Source: Chlorogloeopsis fritschii PCC 6912 (GTDB lineage Bacteria > Cyanobacteriota > Cyanobacteriia > Cyanobacteriales > Nostocaceae). From it: a DNA stretch of 64,000 nucleotides. The notes under the pieces are model-generated. The model was not told the DNA's origin, searched no databases, and was given only the letters and a program-made list of their open reading frames with translations. Location: assembly GCF_000317285.1 (NCBI RefSeq), contig NZ_AJLN01000094.1, positions 1 to 64,000 on the forward strand, read 5' to 3'. Below are positions 29,243 through 37,655 of this stretch, in pieces (within the stretch, counting starts at the first letter, position 1; every line of letters begins with the position of its first letter). Both the position numbers and the translations under genes were made by a program.

Positions 29243-31828
29243 ATGCAACATAGGCGGATTAGACAAACTCCTCCTTCTACTTTTCCCTTTGAGGTTATTA
29301 GACCCAATGGAAATGTTCTGTCTGTAGTTTTCAATACAAACTGCAACGATCCCATTGCAGATTCCCGCATACCTTATCAAATGCGAGTAGTTGATCGCAA
29401 TCTTCGGCGCGAATTAGAAGATAAATTAGAAAGATTTCGCTGGCTTTTGATTGTCGGACAAACAGGATTAGGAAAGACAAGAGAAGCGGCAGAATTAGCC
29501 CAACTATATAACAGAGAAGGTTGGACAGTTTTATGGCTTACATCAGCTAGGTGGGTAGATGAACCAACCCAAGAACAGTTGGAAAAGATTGGGGCTAATC
29601 GCAAATTACTGTTTTTGCTTGACAATCTCAATCAAAGGATGGATAGCCCAAATCAAGCGGAGGAATTTGAGTTAGCTCCTTTGATCCCGCCCATACAGGA
29701 GCGACTGTCACGAGTTTTGGAGGTTTACGAACAGTTCTGCGGGCAAGAAAATATGCGAGTGATTGCCACTGCTGGCAATGAAACAGAGTCTAAGATTCCA
29801 GGTAAGTTGAGCGAATGGGAAAAACTGCAATGGGAGAGATACTATAAACAATGGTGGCAGCGCTTTGAAGTTTATAAATTACCAGAACCGGACAATACAG
29901 CAATTATTCAGTTGTTGAGTGATACTGTCCCCCAAACTCAGATTAAAGCCAAGGAAGAAGATTATCTAGCGATCGCCCACAAAAATGACGGTACGTTCAC
30001 AAATATAGTCGAGAATTTGCGTCTATTAAGAAATAAAGGCTTGCCCCTAACTTCTAATCATTACATTGAATCTTGTCAGAGCATCTGGGAAAAGCGCTAT
30101 ACATATGCAGTCAAAAAATACCCTGCTAGCCGATATATTTACGACGCTATAGATTTATTACGCCAATTTGATATTTCACTAGAGCGATGCATTGTCGAAC
30201 CAACTGCCCAGTTGATGGTGCGGGGAAACTTCTTGCAGCAGTCATGGCATCGCCGACAAATTCATCAGGCTCTCAATTATCTAATTGAAACTGAACATAT
30301 CCTCAGCCCCCGCAAAGGACAAATTGAAGCCAAAGGCACCAAGGTAGAAACAAGGGAATATATACGTCCTTTATCTCGGTTAATGTGGCAACTGACAGAC
30401 AGATACCCCCAAAAAATGCTGAGTTCGCTCTTTAATTTTGGCTGGCGGCTGTCAATTTTAAATCATCCCAAAGAAGCCTTAACCTGCTTCAACAAGCTGA
30501 TTGCTTTCAACCCTGAAATCTCCGATATTTGGTTTTACGCGGGTGTAGCTTTGGATACGTTGGGGTACTATGAGGAAGCATTTGCTTGTTGCGATAAGGT
30601 TATAGCAATCAAGCCAGATGATTACCACACTTGGCATAATCGGGGTAAGGCGCTGTACTTTTTAGGGCGCTATGAAGAAGCAGTTGCCTCCTACGACAAA
30701 GCACTCTCACTCAAGCCTAATTTAGAGCAGGCTTGGTACGGGCGGGGTTTAGCACTGAAAAACCTAGAGCACTGTGAGGAAGCAGTTACCTCTTACGACA
30801 AAGCACTCTCACTCAAACCTAAGCATTATCAAGTTTGGTACAGCCGAGGTGTAGCGTTAGAGGAATTAAAGCGTTATGAAGAGGCGATCGCCTCCTACGA
30901 CAAAGCACTTTCCATTAAGCCCGATTTGGATCGAGCTTGGAACAATCGAGGCAATGCCCTGTACTTCTTAGGGCGCTACGAGGAAGCAGCTGTCTCCTAT
31001 CACAAAGTCTTAGGGATCAAACCTGAAGATTACCAAGTTTGGTATAGCCGGAGTGTAGCATTAGCAGATTTAGGGCGTTACGAAGAAGCACTTGCTTGTT
31101 GCAATCAAGCACTCTCGCTCAAGCCCGACTACGAGCAAGCTTACTATAATCGGGGCAATGCGCTGTACTTCTTGGGACACTACGAGGAAGCAGTTGCCTC
31201 CTACGATAAAGCAATTATTATCCAGCCCAACGATTATCAAGCTTGGAATAATCGGGGTAATGCCCTGTTTTGCTTAGGATTTTACAAAGAAGCGATCGCC
31301 TCCTGTGACAAAGCGCTTTCCATGAAGCCTGATTTAGAGCAAGCCTGGTACTGCCGTGGTAATGCTCTGTATTTCCTGGGTTCCTACGAAGAAGCAATTA
31401 CATCCTACGATAAAGTCTTAGAAATCAAGCTCGACTTAGATGAGCAAGGCTGGTACAACCGTGGTAATGCCTTGTATTTCTTGCGGCGTTATCAGGAAGC
31501 AGTGACATCCTACGACAAAGTGTTGGCAATCAAGCCCAATCACGAGCAAGCTTGGAATAACCGAGGCAATGCACTGTACTTCTTAGGGCACTACGAGGAG
31601 GCGCTTGTCAGCTTTAATAAAGCAATAGAACTTTCTCCTGATTCCTTTGGCGCTCATTACAATAAAGCTTGTTGCTATGCTTTGCAAGAAAATGTAGACT
31701 TGACGCTTGAGAATTTGAAAGAAGCGATTAACCTTAATCCTGAATGCTTGGAGATGGTAAAAACCGACTCTGATTTTGAAATAATTCTCAAAGATGAGCG
31801 GTTTAAGACGTTGATTGCTAATAACTGA
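29243..31828 (+). CDS. STAND-like P-loop NTPase with long TPR array
   Basis: The product has a P-loop NTPase domain in its first 250 residues: Walker A VGQTGLGKT (71-79), a hydrophobic Walker B LLFLLDN (122-128) and a sensor-like RVIATAGN (172-179). A helical linker with winged-helix character runs to about 400, then about 12 near-identical TPR units to the end, with the motif RGNALYFLGRYEEAV.SYDKAL repeated. This is the architecture of STAND signal-transduction ATPases, which oligomerise after ligand sensing, as in animal and plant NLRs and bacterial defence. The usual N-terminal effector domain is missing; only about 65 residues precede the P-loop. The effector could be a separate protein such as the nearby caspase. 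ATG 29243 is preferred over GTG 29231. Confidence 0.82.
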   Translation: MQHRRIRQTPPSTFPFEVIRPNGNVLSVVFNTNCNDPIADSRIPYQMRVVDRNLRRELEDKLERFRWLLIVGQTGLGKTREAAELAQLYNREGWTVLWLTSARWVDEPTQEQLEKIGANRKLLFLLDNLNQRMDSPNQAEEFELAPLIPPIQERLSRVLEVYEQFCGQENMRVIATAGNETESKIPGKLSEWEKLQWERYYKQWWQRFEVYKLPEPDNTAIIQLLSDTVPQTQIKAKEEDYLAIAHKNDGTFTNIVENLRLLRNKGLPLTSNHYIESCQSIWEKRYTYAVKKYPASRYIYDAIDLLRQFDISLERCIVEPTAQLMVRGNFLQQSWHRRQIHQALNYLIETEHILSPRKGQIEAKGTKVETREYIRPLSRLMWQLTDRYPQKMLSSLFNFGWRLSILNHPKEALTCFNKLIAFNPEISDIWFYAGVALDTLGYYEEAFACCDKVIAIKPDDYHTWHNRGKALYFLGRYEEAVASYDKALSLKPNLEQAWYGRGLALKNLEHCEEAVTSYDKALSLKPKHYQVWYSRGVALEELKRYEEAIASYDKALSIKPDLDRAWNNRGNALYFLGRYEEAAVSYHKVLGIKPEDYQVWYSRSVALADLGRYEEALACCNQALSLKPDYEQAYYNRGNALYFLGHYEEAVASYDKAIIIQPNDYQAWNNRGNALFCLGFYKEAIASCDKALSMKPDLEQAWYCRGNALYFLGSYEEAITSYDKVLEIKLDLDEQGWYNRGNALYFLRRYQEAVTSYDKVLAIKPNHEQAWNNRGNALYFLGHYEEALVSFNKAIELSPDSFGAHYNKACCYALQENVDLTLENLKEAINLNPECLEMVKTDSDFEIILKDERFKTLIANN
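30520..31700 (+). repeat. Tandem 102-bp TPR-coding repeats
   Basis: About 11 to 12 units of 102 bp encode the TPR motifs. Many units share long identical stretches, such as GGCAATGC.CTGTACTTCTTAGG and GAAGCAGTTGCCTCCTACGA. The identity at DNA level suggests recent expansion or homogenisation. Confidence 0.75.
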
Positions 31829-31937
31829 GGTAGCGATCGCCTTTCATAGCAGCAAAACTCTCTAATGCTTAAGTTATAAGACTACTGCTGTAATTATTTG
31901 TGAGTGTAGCTACTGTCTAATGAATTAGGTATAAATT

Positions 31938-32171
31938 ATGTTTCAATCCATAGAAGGAGTTTACAAGCACGGTAAGATAGAACTTTCTGAATTACCATCA
32001 GACATATCAGAAAGCCGTGTGATTGTAACTTTTTTAGAATCAAAAAACAATAAACCAAAAAAGCAAATAATGCAGTTTGGTATGTTTTTTGGGGAAAAAC
32101 AATCAACGGAAGAGGACTTTCAAATTGCTGAATTTCATGGGGAGATCGAGGATGAACTAGACTGGTCATAG
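31938..32171 (+). CDS. Antitoxin of a type II toxin-antitoxin pair (DUF104/AF2212-like)
   Basis: The 77-residue product begins with a small beta domain (QSIEGVYKHGKIELSELPSD, residues 3-22, then SRVIVTFLE), the pattern of DUF104/AF2212-like antitoxins, and ends with an acidic, probably disordered tail (EFHGEIEDELDWS) suited to neutralising a toxin. It lies six bases upstream of a PIN-domain toxin gene, the usual operon order for vapBC-like modules. Confidence 0.78.
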   Translation: MFQSIEGVYKHGKIELSELPSDISESRVIVTFLESKNNKPKKQIMQFGMFFGEKQSTEEDFQIAEFHGEIEDELDWS

Positions 32172-32177
32172 GCAATT

Positions 32178-32576
32178 ATGAAGTATGTCATCGATACTCA
32201 TGCACTAATCTGGTTTCTTGAAGGGAATTCACGATTAGGTGCAAATGCCAACGCTATTCTTTCTAACCCTGATTCTCAATTAGTTATCCCTGCAATTACA
32301 TTAGCTGAGGCTGTTTGGATTGTTGAAAGAGGAAGAACATCTATTCCTTCTGCCAAAGATTTATTTTCAGCAGTTGAAGCTGATCCCCGCGTGTTAATTT
32401 ATCCACTTGATAAAGATGTAATTGAAATAACTATGAGCTTATCCGCTATTAATGAAATGCATGATAGGCAAATTACTGCGACTGCAATAGTTTTAGCAAG
32501 CAAAGGTGAAATAGTGCAGTTATTAACGTGCGATCGCAATATAACTGCATCAGCTTTAGTTCCAGTGATTTGGTAG
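32178..32576 (+). CDS. PIN-domain ribonuclease toxin (VapC-like)
   Basis: The 132-residue PIN protein keeps the four acidic metal-binding residues of the family: Asp6 in VIDTHALIWFLE, Glu44 in TLAEAVW, Asp96 in MHDRQI and Asp119 in CDRNI. PIN toxins cut RNA, often tRNA, when their antitoxin is lost. The gene is intact and follows its antitoxin directly. It ends 11 bp before the convergent membrane-protein gene. Confidence 0.9.
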   Translation: MKYVIDTHALIWFLEGNSRLGANANAILSNPDSQLVIPAITLAEAVWIVERGRTSIPSAKDLFSAVEADPRVLIYPLDKDVIEITMSLSAINEMHDRQITATAIVLASKGEIVQLLTCDRNITASALVPVIW

Positions 32577-32587
32577 TTTTATTAATC

Positions 32588-33985
32588 TTACCTATCCTGT
32601 GGCTGTAGCTTATGCCAACCATACCAGTGGCGAACCGCCAGCCAAATAGCTGAAAGTAATCCTGCTAAACTCAGGGTAAGCCCACTATAGGGTACTAATA
32701 ATCCAAACACGGGCAGCACTGCCCCAGCAATGGTACAAATAACGGCTGCGAGGGAAGCACGACGGCTCGATCCCAAACCCCATGTCAATGTTAGCAAGAT
32801 GAGTGAAATCAAAGTCCAGGCTAACTGCGGATTCATGATGCGGCTCATATAAGTTAAAGCCAGCAAACAAGCAAAGAATATGCCACCAGCAACAGCTATA
32901 TTTTTTAAACTCATCGGTAGTGACAAGTACAACAACAGCATCCACCACAGAAATAATGCTGGCGCTAACAGTAACAGCCGGGGAAGAATGCCTGTGTGAC
33001 GAATGGGGTTAGTGTTTGTAAACACGCCAAAAGGATTTTTAACTGCAACATTGTCATCAAATGTCCAAGTAAATTGGGTGCTTTGTCCCTCGCCTGCAAT
33101 TTCATTTGGTACAATGCCACTGGCAAAATCTGCTCCTGGAAAGTTAGCTGTTGCTACTAGACGAAAGTTTTTGAGCAACTGCCCATCAGCACTATATACC
33201 CAACGCGATCCCCCTTGAGCTTTATAGGTGAGTCGAAAGTTCGTTTCTTCACCTGGTTGTAGACGGAAGGGAAAGCCGTAATCACCTGGATTAATTTGTT
33301 GCAACTTTTTACCAGATTGCTCAATTTGATAGCCAGCAAGCAAAGAGTAGCCGTTGGGTGGTGGAGCTTCAAAGAAAAAACTATTAATATTCTGAAGCTG
33401 ATTAATTACTTTATAGTCAGCAGCATAATCTACGCGATATACGGCGCGGCGATTTTGAACATCTGGAGTTTGATCGATTTTTACCTGAATTTGCGAACCA
33501 GCCAGTGTCAAGTAGCGGTTTTCTTCTCGCGTCTCATTTACCTTAACTAGCTTGTTATTAACTTGAGTTGTATAAGTGTATGGTACTTTAACTACATAGC
33601 GTACTTGCGGTGCAACTTGTTCTAGCCTGTCACCAGCGACACTTTCTGCTACCTGCGCTACCTTTGCTTGTTCCCAGTGATGATATCGATTGCTCAAAGT
33701 AGAACAAAGAAAAAATCCAGCTACTAGCAAAACTAATAACAAAAATAAATGTTGCAATCCTCGTAGAAGTTGGGAGTAACGAATAGCCCATTCGTCTATG
33801 AATATCGCTTCTTCTGGTTGATTGCGACGCAGGGAAAAGTTGATGAGAGCGATCGCTACTCCTAAAGCGATAACTAAAAATACCAATAACAGCGAAGCTT
33901 TGAGTGCATGGGTTCCAAATTGGAGGAGTTCAGTAGGATGCGTAAGATCGGGTATTCCAGGAATACCTTGGGCTGGTTCAGACAT
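32588..33985 (-). CDS. CreD-like inner-membrane protein of unknown function
   Basis: The 465-residue product has two N-terminal membrane segments (about 28-51 and 74-96), a periplasmic beta-rich domain (about 100-330), and five or six C-terminal membrane segments (about 335-455). This layout, an amphitropic periplasmic domain between N- and C-terminal helices, recalls CreD, but the sequence similarity cannot be judged by eye. No adjacent sensor kinase is present. It lies between two toxin-antitoxin loci but looks like an ordinary cyanobacterial membrane protein. Confidence 0.7.
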   Translation of the reverse strand: MSEPAQGIPGIPDLTHPTELLQFGTHALKASLLLVFLVIALGVAIALINFSLRRNQPEEAIFIDEWAIRYSQLLRGLQHLFLLLVLLVAGFFLCSTLSNRYHHWEQAKVAQVAESVAGDRLEQVAPQVRYVVKVPYTYTTQVNNKLVKVNETREENRYLTLAGSQIQVKIDQTPDVQNRRAVYRVDYAADYKVINQLQNINSFFFEAPPPNGYSLLAGYQIEQSGKKLQQINPGDYGFPFRLQPGEETNFRLTYKAQGGSRWVYSADGQLLKNFRLVATANFPGADFASGIVPNEIAGEGQSTQFTWTFDDNVAVKNPFGVFTNTNPIRHTGILPRLLLLAPALFLWWMLLLYLSLPMSLKNIAVAGGIFFACLLALTYMSRIMNPQLAWTLISLILLTLTWGLGSSRRASLAAVICTIAGAVLPVFGLLVPYSGLTLSLAGLLSAIWLAVRHWYGWHKLQPQDR

Positions 33986-34069
33986 AGGGGAAATTTCGGA
34001 GAATTTGGAGAAGCAGACAGATAAATTCTCTCAAAAGTTTCTCGTATTAAAAAAACATTCCCATTTCCC

Positions 34070-34161
34070 TGCTAGCCCTACAAAACCAACAATATGATCG
34101 CTTATTTGATACAGTCGCAAACCGTGCGTAGAGAGCTACGCTTCTTGTCGCCAAACATCGC
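34070..34161. repeat. Direct repeat, left copy, flanking the Uma2 gene
   Basis: TGCTAGCCCTACAAAACCAAC (34070-34090) and following bases match 34981-35004 with one mismatch over 24 nt. It continues with modules TTTGATACAGT (34105-34115) and GCTACGCTTCTTGTCGCC (34135-34152), which are also in the right copy but in swapped order. Confidence 0.75.
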
Positions 34162-34221
34162 ATTTACGAAACGCATTTTGTGGAACTGGTGCTTTCCTAT
34201 CGGTTAGAGACTTTAAGATGA

Positions 34222-34240
34222 GAACATATAATTTCAGGAG
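34222..34240 (+). promoter_or_regulatory. Promoter -10 and ribosome site of the Uma2 gene
   Basis: TATAAT at 34227-34232 follows GAGAACA, and CAGGAG (34235-34240) lies 9 bp before the ATG. A similar GAGAACA..TATAATT arrangement precedes the antitoxin gene at 35168 (TATAAT 35131-35136), suggesting a shared or duplicated promoter segment. Confidence 0.5.
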
Positions 34241-34249
34241 ATTAGCTTA

Positions 34250-34855
34250 ATGACATATATCTCCCAAAAAACCTTCACCAAAGAAGATTTTCTCTCTCAA
34301 TACCGAGATAATCCCCGCTATGAACTAGCAGACGGAGAACTAATCGACATGGAACCAACTGGCCCCCACGAAACGGTGAGTGGCAAAGTTGCAACTCAAA
34401 TTGGTATACACCTTGTTGCAGAACAACTTCCCTGGTTTATTCCTCGCACTTGTTTAATTTACCCGTTTGCGGATGCAGCCACAGTTCGTCGTCCTGACGT
34501 TGTAGTTCTTGATGAAACCGTTCTCGACCGTGAACCCCTTTGGGAGCGAGAACCCGTAATTACGCTCTCGAGCTCAATTAAACTGGTGGTTGAAGTTGTT
34601 AGTACCAATTGGGAAACTGATTATGCTCGCAAAGTTGAAGAATATGCGCTTTTTGGCATTCCTGAATATTGGATTGTGGATTATAAAGGATTGGGTGGAG
34701 TCGCATTTATTGGTAAACCTAAACAACCTACCTTCACTGTTTGTCAACTAGTTGAAGATATGTATATTCAACAACAATATCGATTAAATCAATTAATTAA
34801 CTCACCACTTTTGCCTCGCCTTCATCTTCGCCTAGATGATATTCTTCCTCGTTGA
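34250..34855 (+). CDS. Uma2-family PD-(D/E)XK endonuclease-like protein
   Basis: The 201-residue protein is of the Uma2/DUF820 family, expanded in cyanobacteria. Nuclease-fold residues are seen: RYELADGELIDMEP (23-36), RRPDVVVLD (about 79-87, catalytic Asp), LVVEVVS (about 108-114, the E-x-V pair) and RKVEEYALFGIPEYWIVD (about 122-139, Lys and the family's YW.VD hallmark). The biological target is unknown; many copies are mobile-associated. Flanking direct repeats and its own promoter suggest it can move or be duplicated as a unit. Confidence 0.9.
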   Translation: MTYISQKTFTKEDFLSQYRDNPRYELADGELIDMEPTGPHETVSGKVATQIGIHLVAEQLPWFIPRTCLIYPFADAATVRRPDVVVLDETVLDREPLWEREPVITLSSSIKLVVEVVSTNWETDYARKVEEYALFGIPEYWIVDYKGLGGVAFIGKPKQPTFTVCQLVEDMYIQQQYRLNQLINSPLLPRLHLRLDDILPR

Positions 34856-34978
34856 GTGTATGTATTCACGTTGAGGTGCGATCGCGTAGCGGCGATTGTT
34901 CTATCACCTCAATTAACCGCACCACCAAAAGTGCGATCGCAGAGAAATCCCCCAGTGATTTTTTCTGGGGTTAAGTAC

Positions 34979-35100
34979 CTTGCTAGCCCTACAAAGCCAA
35001 CAATGCGTAGTAGCTATGCTTCTTGTCGCCAGACATCGCTAATTTGATACAGTTGCGAAGTGTGGGTAGAAGTTGCATCGGCTTTCGCGAGACATCGCTT
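34979..35100. repeat. Direct repeat, right copy, flanking the Uma2 gene
   Basis: TGCTAGCCCTACAAAGCCAAC (34981-35001), then AGCTATGCTTCTTGTCGCC (35012-35030) and TTTGATACAGT (35043-35053) repeat the modules of the left copy at 34070-34161. A further degenerate CTTTCGCGAGACATCGC unit lies at 35082-35098. A CCCCAG/CTGGGG hairpin (34950-34970) precedes it. Confidence 0.75.
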
Positions 35101-35167
35101 GTGAAAATAAGCTAACGTGAGAACAGTCTCTATAATTCAATGTTGCCAAAACTTTGAGGTTTTTACA

Positions 35168-35440
35168 ATGAAATGGACACTTGAAGAAGCAAAAAAACAG
35201 CTATCTTCAATAATTAATGCGACTAGTCAAGAACCCCAGCTAATTTATACTAAAGAGGAACTAGTGGCTGCAATTATAGACCCTGAGCTTTTCTATGAAT
35301 TTTTAAGCTGGCGGCAAAAAATTGCGGAAACATCTCTAGCTCAAGTCTTTAAAGAACTTCAGCAGTTATGTACTGAAGAAAATTATAGCTTAGAGATACC
35401 AACACGAGGCGATCGTGACAATCCTTTTACTGAAGAATAG
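35168..35440 (+). CDS. Phd/YefM-like antitoxin
   Basis: The 90-residue product begins MKWTLEEAKKQLSSII with QEPQLIYTKEELVAAII, the pattern of the Phd/YefM fold (a short strand-helix DNA-binding domain with a Val-Ala-Ala-Ile strand), and ends with a charged tail. I take ATG 35168 rather than the upstream GTG because it gives the canonical start. The PIN-toxin gene starts one base after its stop, so the two were a unit. Confidence 0.78.
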   Translation: MKWTLEEAKKQLSSIINATSQEPQLIYTKEELVAAIIDPELFYEFLSWRQKIAETSLAQVFKELQQLCTEENYSLEIPTRGDRDNPFTEE

Positions 35441-35441
35441 G

Positions 35442-35651
35442 ATGAGCCATCTTTGTGACACTAATATCATCAGTGAATTAACTCGTCCAATGCCAAATTT
35501 AGGAGTAATAGCATGGAATAGTACTGTGACATCTATTAATTTAAGTGTGATTACAATTGAAGAAATTTATTATGGTTTAACAGTGAAGCCTAATACTAGA
35601 ATCCAAAACTGGTTTGAAAACATGAGAATTACTGCTGTTCAAGATCCCTAA
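35442..35651 (+). pseudogene. Truncated PIN-domain toxin
   Basis: The frame has the N-terminal half of a PIN toxin: CDTNIISELTRP (Asp6) and VITIEEIYYGL (Glu40/41), then stops after 69 residues, against about 130-140 for intact FitB/VapC-type toxins. The third and fourth acidic residues are missing, so nuclease activity is not expected. Its last 23 bp overlap the 3' end of the convergent caspase gene, which fits loss of the toxin's 3' half by rearrangement. Confidence 0.75.
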
Positions 35652-37641
35652 TTCTCCTACGTACTCTCTGACGCTCTGTTGTTTTAAATAAGTTTTGATA
35701 GAGGCTTTCAGCTTGTCGATAATTTTCTATTGCTAGCTCCCTATTCTCTAAAGCATGGTAGGCATCACCCCGCTTCTCATATGCGAGATCAAATTCAGAG
35801 TTAATTTTAATAGCTTGGGTATAATCCTCAACAGATGCTTGAAATTGACCTAATTCATATTGACAAAGACCTCTCCTGTAGTATGCTTCAGAAGGACTTA
35901 TGCTCTCCCATTGGCCGTTAACTTCAATAGCTTGAGTGTAAGCCTGAATCGCTGCCTGATAATCTTTATTATTTTCGTGGACTAACCCTTGATTGTAGAA
36001 GGCAAGACAATAATTGGGTTTGAGCACGCTTGCCTGATTCCAATCTTCAAGGGCTGCCTGCTTGTTATTTGAATCATAATAGCCTAGACCTCGTTCAAAA
36101 TAAATAGTTGCTTCATCCAGTTCATAGGATGTACTGTTGAGTTTAATGGCTTGAGTGTAATCATCAATTGCTGCCTGATAATCCTTTAAATCAAAATAAG
36201 TTAGACCCCGCTCATAATAGGTACGAGAAGATTTTGCTTCGTGGTTAATAGATTGAGTGTAATCTTCAAGGGCTATTTGCTTATTACCTGAGTCATAATT
36301 GGCAATACCTCGTTCAAGATAAGCACGAGCAAGGTTTATAGTTCCCCACTCACTATTGATCCTAATGGCTTCGGTATAATCCTCGATCGCTGCTTGATAA
36401 TTCCCTAAATTATGATAAGCAAGTCCACGATTGAAGTAAGCAACAGAGTAATTAGGCTTAAGCTGAATTGCTTTAGTATAGTTACGAATTGCCCCTTCGT
36501 CATTCTTTTTCTCGTAGTTTTTTAATCCCCGCTCAAAGTAAGCTCCAGCACTTGTAAATTTCCGCTCATTGAACTTTTCTTCAATAGAAGCCACATCAAT
36601 ATCCTTAAGTCCTAATATATGCTGCAAGTACCTTAATTCATCCCTTATCTCTTCATTCACAGGAAAGTCTAGTAGAATTGCCTCCTCAAAGTTCTGCTCA
36701 TATAACAGTCGCTTTTCTTGAAATTCCTGGGTAGGCTGAAGCACCTCAGCCATGATTTTTTCTGCTTCCTCTGGTGACAGTCCTAATTTTTTGCGGTTCT
36801 CTTCTAATGCGCTGAGGAGAATACTGGAAAATTTTCCCTGTCTGCGTTGCGCCCAAAGTTCAACCTCTTTACGGTAGGTAAGTTTATAATCACCTATAGG
36901 AGCTTTTGCCAATCGAATGGCATAACCTTCCTTGACTGGGAAAAAGTTTGGCTTCATATCAGATCTCGCTGCCTGAGTTTTCCACTTGGCATACTCATGC
37001 AACTCTTCCACTGTGATTATGCCATTTTTATCCGTATCAGCTGCTCCCGTCTCAATGCCTTCTACAATAAAGCGAGTATAAATACCTACACTGCCCTCTT
37101 CAAAAGACTCTTGTGTTTCGGTAGAGGAGGTTAACACTGCTCGACCTTCTCCACCTAATAGAGTTGCAATTTGAATCGGCACTGAATTCAAACCTCTTCC
37201 CGTTGCTGACAAGCCTTTTGCAAATGCACCGCTAAAGCAACAATCTAGAATCAGTACCTGTCGTTTAGAAGGACTTCGATTCATGAAACCTTGAATAGTT
37301 TGAGCGGGTACAGCAGTTGCAGTTAAAACGTCCCTTTGCTGATTTTGGCGAGTATTTCGAGTGGCAAAGTACAAATTATCATGTTCATCTCGAATACCAT
37401 GACCTGAAAAATAAAGCAAAACTAAATCATCCTTTTGGCGACCTTCAGCAAACAACCTTTCGATCTCTATTTGCATTGTTACCAAATCGGGGTTAAGCAA
37501 TGGCTTGACATCGTCAAACTCACCCATATTTCGATCGCGTAAGACTCTCTCCATCTCTTGGATGTCTTTCTTAGAACCTGGAAGTGAAGGCAATCCATGT
37601 TCGTATTCGCTTACAGCAATTAACAGTGCTACTTTTACCAT
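35629..37641 (-). CDS. Caspase-family (C14) protease with EF-hand loop and TPR repeats
   Basis: The 670-residue product has a caspase/metacaspase-like domain (about 1-245) with the catalytic dyad His81 in YFSGHGIRD and Cys135 in LDCCFSGAF. A canonical EF-hand loop DTDKNGIITVEE (202-213) suggests calcium control. A helical linker (about 255-360), which may hold an effector-associated domain (LGLSPEEAEKIMAEVL), comes before about eight TPR units (about 365-640). Both catalytic residues are present, so it should be active. Cyanobacterial caspases of this type are linked to stress-induced cell death and conflict systems. The EACC1 gene lies 14 bp upstream on the same strand. Confidence 0.92.
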   Translation of the reverse strand: MVKVALLIAVSEYEHGLPSLPGSKKDIQEMERVLRDRNMGEFDDVKPLLNPDLVTMQIEIERLFAEGRQKDDLVLLYFSGHGIRDEHDNLYFATRNTRQNQQRDVLTATAVPAQTIQGFMNRSPSKRQVLILDCCFSGAFAKGLSATGRGLNSVPIQIATLLGGEGRAVLTSSTETQESFEEGSVGIYTRFIVEGIETGAADTDKNGIITVEELHEYAKWKTQAARSDMKPNFFPVKEGYAIRLAKAPIGDYKLTYRKEVELWAQRRQGKFSSILLSALEENRKKLGLSPEEAEKIMAEVLQPTQEFQEKRLLYEQNFEEAILLDFPVNEEIRDELRYLQHILGLKDIDVASIEEKFNERKFTSAGAYFERGLKNYEKKNDEGAIRNYTKAIQLKPNYSVAYFNRGLAYHNLGNYQAAIEDYTEAIRINSEWGTINLARAYLERGIANYDSGNKQIALEDYTQSINHEAKSSRTYYERGLTYFDLKDYQAAIDDYTQAIKLNSTSYELDEATIYFERGLGYYDSNNKQAALEDWNQASVLKPNYCLAFYNQGLVHENNKDYQAAIQAYTQAIEVNGQWESISPSEAYYRRGLCQYELGQFQASVEDYTQAIKINSEFDLAYEKRGDAYHALENRELAIENYRQAESLYQNLFKTTERQRVRRRIRDLEQQ

Positions 37642-37655
37642 TTGTGCCTGCCTAC

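Noticed and set aside
34856-35047. 63-codon frame after Uma2
   Set aside because: Lies in direct-repeat and HIP1-containing sequence with no protein-like pattern.
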